The notes below the pieces were generated by a model, which saw only the letters and a program-made list of their open reading frames with translations, was not told the DNA's origin and ran no database searches. 13,415 nucleotides of DNA from the NCBI GenBank assembly GCA_027859055.1, contig JAQIBO010000333.1:1-13415 (forward strand), in the 5' to 3' direction. The translations under genes and the position numbers were made by a program. The number at the start of each line of letters is the position of its first letter. Position 1 is the first letter of the stretch. Positions 1-7,056 of this stretch are shown one piece after another. Source of the stretch: Spirochaeta sp. GTDB lineage: Bacteria > Spirochaetota > Spirochaetia > DSM-27196 > Alkalispirochaetaceae.

Positions 1-1
1 C

Positions 2-82
2 GTTGGACCCTCGGGTATCGGAAAGACGTTTCTGTGGCAGTCGGTGGCGCCGGAAATCGTACGTGATTACGGCGAACCGCCG
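2..82 (+). pseudogene. Out-of-frame Walker A fragment of the giant ATPase/histidine kinase
   Basis: Reading from base 2 gives VGPSGIGKTFLWQSVAPEIV and continues to about GEPP at 82. This holds a textbook P-loop (GPSGIGKT, bases 5-28). The frame runs off the left edge of the window, so the gene begins upstream. The next expected block of this ATPase family (VYYKAPQASPLPLQSIRYVI) is encoded from base 82 in the other frame. Frame 2 dies at TAG 197-199, and the downstream frame is closed upstream by TGA 64-66, so the switch must lie between 67 and 199. Homology places it at 77-84. Adding one base there restores a continuous protein. No slippery heptamer is visible. The fragment is surely the N-terminal continuation of the next entry; whether the shift is biological or a sequence error cannot be told. 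Confidence 0.75.
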
Positions 83-3000
83 TGTACTACAAGGCCCCGC
101 AAGCTTCTCCGCTTCCCCTGCAATCGATTCGGTATGTCATCAACGCGTTGGTTGACAGGATCGCGGAACGGGAGGCAGCCGATCACGCCACCGTTTTAGC
201 ACAGGTCGCTGATCGTGCCGGCGTACCCCCGGCGGTGCAGAAGCGTCTTTTCGCCTTTCTTACCCCCGATCTGGAAACCGCCGCGCCCCTCACCGATGTC
301 ACGTCAAGTCGCGATGTGCTCCATCATCTTGCGCCGCTCATTCAACACATCCTCGCCGCGGTGCCCACCACGATCGTTATTGACGACGTACAGTGGATCG
401 ACAGAACGTCGATTGAGATCCTCAGTGGCATCACCGAGACCGGACGGAACGTGGCGGTCGTGCTGATCGGCCGCTCAGAGACCGTCGATTTCTCGGCCGT
501 CGAGGCGGCTGATCACCGGTGGCTTGTTGAGCCGTTGACGCCGGAAGAAAGCGCCCGGCTGCTCCCCGCCCTGCTGCCGCCGCAACAGGAAATCCCGACG
601 CCACCGCATTTCACCGAATGGGCGCTCTCCTGGGCCCAGGGAAGTCCGTTTGCCCTTGCTGAAGCGGCGCGGATGCTCCACCAGCACCACCGGTTTGAAC
701 AGTACCTGTGGGACAAAGAGAAACCACCGCCGGGGTCCATGGATCCGGCAACGTGGCGGGTGTCCTCGCTTGATGATGTGAGTGACCAGCGGATTCGAAA
801 TCTGCCACCGCTTGCCCGCCGGCTTGTTCAAATCCTTGCACTCGCGGCACCGCCGGTCGATCCGTCCAGTCTCGACGCAATTCCCGATCTGTCGACGGAG
901 GAGATTAACGCCGCGCTTGCAATAGCGACCGATCACGGGGTGCTTGTCGAGGATGCTGTAGATGGGTCTATCACGTTCCAACACGACCGGCTGGAGCACG
1001 CGGCCCAACGTACGATCGAAGACAGAACGGTGGTTGCAGCGGCGGTTGCACTCCTGGAAGACGAGGCCGCGGCGGGAAAACGAAACTCGTCATACACCCT
1101 CGCACGGTATCTGGCGATAGCGGTTGAATCACCCGGAACAGGAACGACGGGGACCGGTCCGTACGATACCGCGGCGGTTGCGCGGCTGGTAGCAGAGGCG
1201 TTTCCGGTTCCCCGACGCGTTGAAGTCCTTGAGGCGAACGCCCGTCAGATGCTGGCGACGTTTGCGCCGGAGGAGGCGGCCCGCTTCGTCTGCGCGGCCG
1301 AATCGATTTTTGAGCGATATCCCGTAGAGACAGCGTCGCTATCCCGGATAGCGCTGTACGATTACGGACACACCGCAGCGTTTCTCACCGACAACGGTCC
1401 GAGAATGAGTCGCTATTACACCCGCCTGCGCGGACGGGTAGACCGACTGACCGTAAACCGCCTGCGGGAACTGTGGGTTACCCGCTGCTATGACCGAATG
1501 TGGATCGTGGGAGCGTGGCGCATCGGCCGCATTATTCTTTCCGATCTCGGCGCATTACCAACAGGAAATGAAGAGATAGCGCGGTCTGTGGAAAACGCAC
1601 GCCGCGCACTGACCCCGCGCCTTCTTCGGCGCGCTGAACGTGCACTTCGGAGGTCAGCAGTGGTCTCCGGAAGAAATGATGCCGACGAGACGACGCGTCA
1701 GGAGGAACAAATCGTCGGACGCACCGCCATTCGAATGCTGTTGCCAACGTTGTCGGTCGCTCCCGAAACGACGCCGCTGTTTGCCTGGATCATTCTCAGG
1801 AACGCTGACCGCTACGGCGTTTCTCCGGTGACGCTTCTCGGACTGGTGTACTGGTCGTTTTCCCTCAGCACCGGGAGGGACCGGACCGCGACGTTCCGGA
1901 GGATTTCCCGGCTCAGCCGTTTTATCGTGAATACTCTTGAGGCTCGTTCGGAACGGTGGTCCCACGAGACTGCGATGGCGATCATCTACGGCGAAATTCT
2001 CTTCACCGATTGGCCCCGCAATACCGATGATGTCAGGCCGCGCATGTTCCGTCTGTACGAGCGCGGGGTTGCCTCACGAAGCACCGACGCCGCCGGCCAC
2101 GCGGTCTCTCTTTACTGTCAGTGGTTGTTAATGCGCGGGTTTCCCCTGGATGACGTGTACCGCGTTATGGAACGGTATCGGCAGAAGACGGCGGCCCTTG
2201 GACATATGCGGACCGCTACCTCAATTGTGAAGTATCAGCAGGCAGTGGAAGTGCTCCTCGGTCGAACACGGACGAGCGATCGCCTCTCCGGATCGCTCAT
2301 CGACGATGCCGATATCGAGAGTGAACTGCGGGAAAAAACGGACACCCTTGCTCTCTACGGGTATTACATATTGCGGTTGATCGTCGCGGTGTATCACGGT
2401 ATACCCAGGGACGCCCACCACGCGTTTCAACAGCTCACCGATGGAAGGACCGTCATCGCGCGCTTTTTCGATATCAACGCGATCTATTTCTTTCACGGAA
2501 TTGCCGCATCGCAACTTGGCCTTCGGGAAGAACTCCGGAACGATATCGCCGTACTGGCGCAAAGGCGGAACGCCAAGGCTGCACAGCACCGGTTTCTTGC
2601 ACTGTCTGCGGAGCGTGGGCATCACCAGGGGCACCGTCGAACCGCGCGACGGCGGTTTCGCCGGGCGGCCGATCTGGCAATCCGGCGGGGATATCACCAT
2701 GAAGCGGCGCTGATCGCCGAACGGGACGGGACGCTCCACGACGATAACGAGCGGCTGGCCCTGGCGGTCGGGCTCTACCGGCGGTGGGGGGCCGCCCGCG
2801 CGGAGCGGCGCGTAATTGCTCTCATGGACAGCCGCTTCACGCCTCCTGTCGGGTACATTGCAGAGAATGCACCGCCATCGACCACATCCACACCAGCGAG
2901 AACCGGCGATACCCCCGGCTTCGAGGGCGACGTCGAGGCCCGTGCCGAGACCGTCCTGGAGCGGACAAGGTCCTATTTCCACCTCTTGCTGGCAACGATC

Positions 3001-4077
3001 CCCGACGCGCTCTTTCTTGTAGATGCGGAGGGGCGCGTATTACTCAGAAACGGCGCCGCCGAGCCGTTCGTCACCGGAGGCGGCGACACGGGCGAGACGG
3101 TCGCACCGCTGTTCAACCGCGTCATCGGACCACTCGTCAGCCGGGCGATTAGCGACCGCGTCCGTAACGACGCGGAACGCGAAGTTGCCGGCCAGCTCTA
3201 CGCCCTCACCGTGACGCCCGCCGCGCTCCACCCGGGCGCCGGTACGGATACCGGTGACGGAGAGGCCGTGGGAGAAGCCGTCGTTATCGCCCGGGATATT
3301 ACCGTCTCCCGCGAGCGGGAACGGCAGTTGATTCTCGCCGATCGGATGACATCTCTGGGTATGCTTGCGTCCACCGTTGCCCACGAGGTTTCCAACCCCA
3401 ACCACATCGTCCAGCTCAACGCCCAGGTCCTGCAGATGCACCTTCAACGGGATACTGACGCCTTGCCGGTAAACCGGGACGCCCTGGGCGAGGCGGTGCA
3501 CAACGTACTTGACGGAGCCCGTCGCATCGACGGCGTCGTGCGACGCGTCGTGGACTACGGCCGCGGCGGCGCAGAGCAGCGCTGGGCACCGATCGATCCG
3601 GTGGAACTGTGCACGCGCGTCATCTCCTTCACGCGCCTGCTGGTAACGCGCTCCAACGACGGGCTCGTTTTTACCCGCCACTCACCCCTTCCACAGACAA
3701 CCGCGGTGGCGTCGCTGATAGAACAGGCGCTCATCAACCTGGTGAAAAACGCCGTGGAAGCTGTCGGCAATACGAACGGGGAGATCGCTCTCGCGGTGGA
3801 TGCCCGGGAGCGGTGGCTGGTGTTTTCCGTGTGCGACCAGGGCCCGGGTATCAACACCACAACCTCGGACCCGACCGAAGCGTTTGTCACCTCACGGGGA
3901 GATGCCGGAGGCGGCGGGCTTGGTCTGTCGATCGTACACTCGATCGACGAAAACCACGGCGGCCACCGGCGCTTCACCCGCAATGATCGCTACGCCACGA
4001 TCGCGGAACTGATGATCCCCCACGATCACGGCGTGCTGGACGACAGCGCGGCGAGAAAGCGCTCCACCGCCGGATAG
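82..4077 (+). CDS. Giant P-loop ATPase / PAS / histidine kinase sensor (N-terminus outside window)
   Basis: This is a multidomain signalling kinase; 1331 codons are readable from GTG 82. That GTG has no ribosome site and is probably not the true start, because the Walker A motif lies upstream in another frame. Visible in order: Walker B, TTIVIDDVQWID (residues 96-107); a typical AAA_16/STAND tail, QGSPFALAEAARML (186-199); a long helical, TPR-like stretch (about 240-930); PAS, LLATIPDALFLVDAEGRVLL (about 970-1075); HisKA with H-box HEVSNPNH (phospho-acceptor His1101); and HATPase with N-box INLVKNAVEA (Asn1223), G1 DQGPGI (1252-1257) and G2 GGGGLGLSI (1276-1284). Family knowledge: such proteins often begin with a Ser/Thr kinase domain, which would lie left of this window. 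No transmembrane segment is evident, so it is probably cytoplasmic. Its phosphorylation target may be the receiver protein at 5745. The last ~17 codons overlap the opposing hydrolase gene. Confidence 0.88.
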   Translation: MYYKAPQASPLPLQSIRYVINALVDRIAEREAADHATVLAQVADRAGVPPAVQKRLFAFLTPDLETAAPLTDVTSSRDVLHHLAPLIQHILAAVPTTIVIDDVQWIDRTSIEILSGITETGRNVAVVLIGRSETVDFSAVEAADHRWLVEPLTPEESARLLPALLPPQQEIPTPPHFTEWALSWAQGSPFALAEAARMLHQHHRFEQYLWDKEKPPPGSMDPATWRVSSLDDVSDQRIRNLPPLARRLVQILALAAPPVDPSSLDAIPDLSTEEINAALAIATDHGVLVEDAVDGSITFQHDRLEHAAQRTIEDRTVVAAAVALLEDEAAAGKRNSSYTLARYLAIAVESPGTGTTGTGPYDTAAVARLVAEAFPVPRRVEVLEANARQMLATFAPEEAARFVCAAESIFERYPVETASLSRIALYDYGHTAAFLTDNGPRMSRYYTRLRGRVDRLTVNRLRELWVTRCYDRMWIVGAWRIGRIILSDLGALPTGNEEIARSVENARRALTPRLLRRAERALRRSAVVSGRNDADETTRQEEQIVGRTAIRMLLPTLSVAPETTPLFAWIILRNADRYGVSPVTLLGLVYWSFSLSTGRDRTATFRRISRLSRFIVNTLEARSERWSHETAMAIIYGEILFTDWPRNTDDVRPRMFRLYERGVASRSTDAAGHAVSLYCQWLLMRGFPLDDVYRVMERYRQKTAALGHMRTATSIVKYQQAVEVLLGRTRTSDRLSGSLIDDADIESELREKTDTLALYGYYILRLIVAVYHGIPRDAHHAFQQLTDGRTVIARFFDINAIYFFHGIAASQLGLREELRNDIAVLAQRRNAKAAQHRFLALSAERGHHQGHRRTARRRFRRAADLAIRRGYHHEAALIAERDGTLHDDNERLALAVGLYRRWGAARAERRVIALMDSRFTPPVGYIAENAPPSTTSTPARTGDTPGFEGDVEARAETVLERTRSYFHLLLATIPDALFLVDAEGRVLLRNGAAEPFVTGGGDTGETVAPLFNRVIGPLVSRAISDRVRNDAEREVAGQLYALTVTPAALHPGAGTDTGDGEAVGEAVVIARDITVSRERERQLILADRMTSLGMLASTVAHEVSNPNHIVQLNAQVLQMHLQRDTDALPVNRDALGEAVHNVLDGARRIDGVVRRVVDYGRGGAEQRWAPIDPVELCTRVISFTRLLVTRSNDGLVFTRHSPLPQTTAVASLIEQALINLVKNAVEAVGNTNGEIALAVDARERWLVFSVCDQGPGINTTTSDPTEAFVTSRGDAGGGGLGLSIVHSIDENHGGHRRFTRNDRYATIAELMIPHDHGVLDDSAARKRSTAG

Positions 4078-4913
4078 AACGCCTCCGGATCCTCAATCCA
4101 GATAGAATGCGAGGCGCGGTCACTCACTACCAGTTGTGAATGCGGTATCCGGTCGCGCAGCTGTTCAAGATCCTGTTGCCGGTAATAGTCGTGACGTCCG
4201 GATACGATCAACGTGGGAACAGATATCGCACTCAGATCCGCGTCGCGGTTCCAGTCAAGGAGCACGCCGTCCGGGGAAAGAACGCTCTTCCCGATGAAGT
4301 GTTCCATGAACGGCGGGTTGAGTTGTGTCATCGCATCAAGAAACGACTGTGGCCACGGCTCGCGACAGACGTGGTTGGGGTACCAGTACTCACCAAGGAG
4401 TCCGCCGAGCTCTTCAGGTGATATCGCCCCGTTGTTGTACCGCCGGTGAAACTCCGCGGGAAACGCCCGGACGCGCGCGGTAATTCCGTCGTGCATCATC
4501 GACCCCGACGAGAACGGTGACATCAGAATCGCCGCATCAACGTGCGCGCCGGCACCGCGCGCAACGAGGTATTCGATGACTACCGCGGAACCGAGGGAGT
4601 GGCCCAGAAGGACAAGCGGGCCGCCTGTTACATCGACGTCGACGTCACCGGCGGTCTTGTCGCTGCGAACCGACGCAACAACCTCTTCCAGCTCCGCTGC
4701 GGCCTCCTCCATCGTTGTCGGGAAATCATCCAGCCGACGCGGGGCCGTACCACGCGGCGTATAGGTGATGACACGCGCCGTCTCCGCCAGCCGAGCGGTG
4801 AGCTCAGTGTAGAACTCGGGGACCAGACCGGGGCCTCCCGGCACAAGTAGAAATTGTGTATTCCCACTGCCAAATTCGATCAGTCTCATGCGCGAAGCAT
4901 ACTGCAACCGCAT
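4026..4913 (-). CDS. Alpha/beta hydrolase (proline iminopeptidase-like)
   Basis: This 295-residue alpha/beta-hydrolase carries the full catalytic set. The oxyanion-type loop is PGGPG (25-29), the nucleophile elbow is GHSLGS with Ser106, the acid is Asp242 in SGRHDYY, and the base is His269 in RASHSIW. The GGPG motif plus the cap region (about 140-225, aromatic-rich with WYPN and PWPQ) resembles proline iminopeptidase/peptidase S33 relatives. The substrate cannot be named, and esterase or lactonase activity is equally possible. No signal peptide is seen, so it is likely cytosolic. The first ATG (4913) has no ribosome site. A second in-frame ATG at 4889 (MRLIEFGSG) sits just before the first strand and may be the true start. 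A DVDVDVTGG linker (91-99) lies before the nucleophile strand. The stop lies 52 bp inside the end of the convergent kinase gene. Confidence 0.85.
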   Translation of the reverse strand: MRLQYASRMRLIEFGSGNTQFLLVPGGPGLVPEFYTELTARLAETARVITYTPRGTAPRRLDDFPTTMEEAAAELEEVVASVRSDKTAGDVDVDVTGGPLVLLGHSLGSAVVIEYLVARGAGAHVDAAILMSPFSSGSMMHDGITARVRAFPAEFHRRYNNGAISPEELGGLLGEYWYPNHVCREPWPQSFLDAMTQLNPPFMEHFIGKSVLSPDGVLLDWNRDADLSAISVPTLIVSGRHDYYRQQDLEQLRDRIPHSQLVVSDRASHSIWIEDPEAFYPAVERFLAALSSSTP

Positions 4914-4977
4914 CCCGAACGACTACCGGCGCCATCGATGAGCACAGTTTTCGTGCGTCGGGAGTGCTTTTCCGGAG

Positions 4978-4983
4978 TATACT
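4978..4983 (+). promoter_or_regulatory. Possible -10 box for the PAS/zinc gene
   Basis: TATACT lies 37 bases before the ATG at 5020, in the 106-bp gap between two divergent genes. No good -35 hexamer is found at 16-19 bp spacing, so this rests on the -10 match and position alone. Confidence 0.3.
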
Positions 4984-5019
4984 GAAGGCAACCAGACGTC
5001 AGAAACACGGTGGAGTACT

Positions 5020-5673
5020 ATGGACAGAACGATCACACGGGCGTTCGAGTTGTTTCGCGATGTGGCGGTTTCCGATCAGCTCCCATGGTGGGAGTGGGAC
5101 TTTCGAACAAACAAGGTAACCGCGAGTCCCCTCAAGTCACACATGCTCGGATACGAGCCCGCCGATTTCGTCGATGCCGGATATGAGGCGTTCACCGGGC
5201 TGATCCACCCCGATGACTTCGAGGCAACGATGCAGGCGATGCGCGACCACCTCTCCGGAAACGCACCACTCTACCAGACCGATTACCGCATCAAGGCCAG
5301 GGGCGGAGACTTCAGATGGTACTTCGATCGAGGTGCGATTATCGAGCCCACCGACGAGGGGAAACACATCCTAGAACGCGGCGTCGGCCTTGATCTCGGT
5401 CCGGAGTTTGGCGCGGTCAGCGGTGATGAAGCGGTTGTGCAGGCGATTCGCGCGCTTTTGCCGCGTGCTGACGCGGACGATCCGATTGTTCTGTGCTCGC
5501 AGTGCGGCCGCGTGCGCATTGGCGCCGAAGAGTGGCGAAAAGTCGGCGCGGATTTCCACAAGGGGTTTCCCGGCGCCGTAAGTCACACTCTCTGCCATGA
5601 CTGCATTCACACTCTTTACCCCGACACGGCTGCACAGATTATCGCACATACGCGAGAGTTGGACGCGAAGTAA
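5020..5673 (+). CDS. PAS-domain protein with C-terminal Cys-rich (zinc-binding type) module
   Basis: This 217-residue soluble sensor-like protein has no output enzyme. Residues about 20-126 form a PAS_3-type fold, with LPWWEWDF at the start, LGYEPADF, GLIHPDDFE (61-69), and the closing strand GDFRWYFDRGAII. After a linker comes LCSQCGRVR (Cys159, Cys162), a conserved-looking tryptophan (EEW, 172), then SHTLCHDCIHTLYPD (His189, Cys192, Cys195). This C-x2-C ... SH-x2-C-x2-C-x4-YPD pattern matches the short tail (often read as SHGICPDC) seen at the end of many PAS, GAF and receiver proteins. It looks like a metal or redox site, but its role is not established. The ATG is preceded by GGTGGAG (5009-5015), which supports this start. 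It probably acts by protein contact with a neighbouring signalling enzyme, perhaps the kinase upstream or the phosphatase 71 bp downstream. Confidence 0.85.
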   Translation: MDRTITRAFELFRDVAVSDQLPWWEWDFRTNKVTASPLKSHMLGYEPADFVDAGYEAFTGLIHPDDFEATMQAMRDHLSGNAPLYQTDYRIKARGGDFRWYFDRGAIIEPTDEGKHILERGVGLDLGPEFGAVSGDEAVVQAIRALLPRADADDPIVLCSQCGRVRIGAEEWRKVGADFHKGFPGAVSHTLCHDCIHTLYPDTAAQIIAHTRELDAK

Positions 5674-5744
5674 ACGCGACGTCCGTCTCGACAGTTGTAA
5701 TCGAACCCTGTACATGGTCGCTCCGTTGAACGATACTGAACTCA

Positions 5745-6929
5745 ATGACCGAACCCGATAACCTCGGCGACGACAGTTCTCGATATCTTATCGTTGTCGA
5801 TGACGAGCCCGCTATTCTGAGCGTTGTGACCACCGAGATTCGCGACTGGGCGAAGGAACACCAGGTGCAGATCCTCGCCGCACGCTCCGGCGACAAGGCA
5901 CTCACTCTTATTGAAAAACACGGCGACGATGTGTGGATCGTGTTAAGCGATCTGCGCATGCCGGGCATGAGCGGGAACGAGCTGCTCCAGCACGTTACGT
6001 CCCGTTTTCCCCTCACCGTGTGTCTGGCCCTTACCGGAGAGGACAACGTCCAGGAACTCAGCCGCACCATCCGCTCCGGCATTTTCGGGTTTATTCCCAA
6101 GCCGTGGGAGCCGGATGAACTCATTAACGATCTGACGCGGGCGCTGGAATACGCGCGGTTGCAACGGGAGCGGCTCCACTATATGCACTCCCTGGAGTTT
6201 GAACTCCAGTGGGCGGGAGAACTGCAGCAAAAGCTGCTTGAGGCGGAGTTTCCCCTCCGGGCCGATATCGATGTGGATGTGGTGTACCGGCCGCTGCCGT
6301 GGTTGAGTTGCGGCGGCGATTACTACGATGTAATCCCCTATCGGGACGATTCGATTATCGTCCTCGTCGGCGATGTCGCCGGCCACGGTGTAAAAGCGGC
6401 GTTTGTCACAGCGATGCTCAAGTCGATGATTTACCGCGGCTATATCCGGCGCAGCATGGAAACCGGCTTTTCGCCGGCGGATTTTCTGGCGTGGCTCAAC
6501 ACGCAGTTTCTGGAGGCGTTGGCCGCGGTTCCCGATGTTATTCTGACCTTTTCGGCGACGCTGATCGATATTCCGGGGAAACAGCTGGTCACCTCCGGGG
6601 CGGGACATGAGCCGCTCTTCCTGCACCGCGATTCGGGGCATCAGGTATTTGGCGCCACCGGCCCGGTTATCGGGGTTGCTGAAGGTGTCTCCTACCATGA
6701 TGAGACCATTACGCTTGAGTCGGGGGATCTGCTCACCTTTCTGACCGACGGAGCATCGGAGTACCCGCAGGCGGGGCGTCGGCTGTCCGCGGAATCGGTC
6801 GCGGAGACGCTCGCCCGCCACACCAGAATCGGCGCGGCGCCGGATGAGCTGTTCGCCGAACTGTGGGAAAAACTTGATATGCCGGAGCAGCAGGACGATG
6901 TCACGATGATTCGTGTGCGTTTGACCTGA
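5745..6929 (+). CDS. Response regulator with SpoIIE/RsbU-type PP2C phosphatase output
   Basis: This 394-residue two-domain protein begins with a receiver domain (about 13-135) that has every key residue: acidic pocket Asp19/Asp20, phospho-acceptor Asp69 in VLSDLRMPG, Thr97 in LALTGED, and Lys119 in FIPKPWEP. A helical linker (136-168, LEFELQWAGELQQKLLEAEF) leads to a SpoIIE-type PP2C domain with GGDYYDV (190-196), GDVAGHG (209-215), FLTDGASE (332-339) and DDVTMI (384-389). All metal-binding Asp residues are present. Family knowledge: such proteins dephosphorylate a Ser/Thr-phosphorylated STAS antagonist, freeing it to bind an anti-sigma or kinase partner. No STAS or HPK-like RsbW gene lies in this window, so the target is encoded elsewhere. 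The ATG at 5745 has only a poor ribosome site, but an in-frame TGA at 5727 and the lack of other starts fix it. The kinase ending at 4077 is a plausible phosphodonor. Confidence 0.93.
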   Translation: MTEPDNLGDDSSRYLIVVDDEPAILSVVTTEIRDWAKEHQVQILAARSGDKALTLIEKHGDDVWIVLSDLRMPGMSGNELLQHVTSRFPLTVCLALTGEDNVQELSRTIRSGIFGFIPKPWEPDELINDLTRALEYARLQRERLHYMHSLEFELQWAGELQQKLLEAEFPLRADIDVDVVYRPLPWLSCGGDYYDVIPYRDDSIIVLVGDVAGHGVKAAFVTAMLKSMIYRGYIRRSMETGFSPADFLAWLNTQFLEALAAVPDVILTFSATLIDIPGKQLVTSGAGHEPLFLHRDSGHQVFGATGPVIGVAEGVSYHDETITLESGDLLTFLTDGASEYPQAGRRLSAESVAETLARHTRIGAAPDELFAELWEKLDMPEQQDDVTMIRVRLT

Positions 6930-6948
6930 CCCTACCCGACCCGGCACG

Positions 6949-7056
6949 CTACGTCGCCGCAACCAGCTCCGCATACGCACCACCGCGCTTCAGGAGCTCC
7001 GCGTGGGTGCCGTCCTCGACGATCCTGCCCGCCTCCAACACCAGGATGCGGTCCGC
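6949..7056 (-). pseudogene. Detached C-terminal tail of the second ABC exporter subunit
   Basis: Beyond the in-frame TAG at 7059-7057, the same frame continues for 35 codons to a second TAG at 6951-6949. It reads ADRILVLEAGRIVEDGTHAE then LLKRGGAYAELVAAT. This is exactly the last part of an ABC exporter nucleotide-binding domain, where STIR-x-ADRILVL is a standard junction. The missing residue is most simply Gln (CAG to TAG, one C-to-T change). The tail shows no decay, which suggests a very recent mutation, a sequence error, or readthrough. Confidence 0.8.

Noticed and set aside
4621..4650. Short GACGTC-type tandem repeat encoding DVDVDV in the hydrolase
   Set aside because: Only about two and a half copies inside a surface linker; likely chance or simple slippage, with no sign of regulation.
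5943..6983. 346-codon minus-strand frame opposite the SpoIIE phosphatase
   Set aside because: The plus-strand protein has all receiver and PP2C motifs; the antisense product is low-complexity Arg/Gln-rich.
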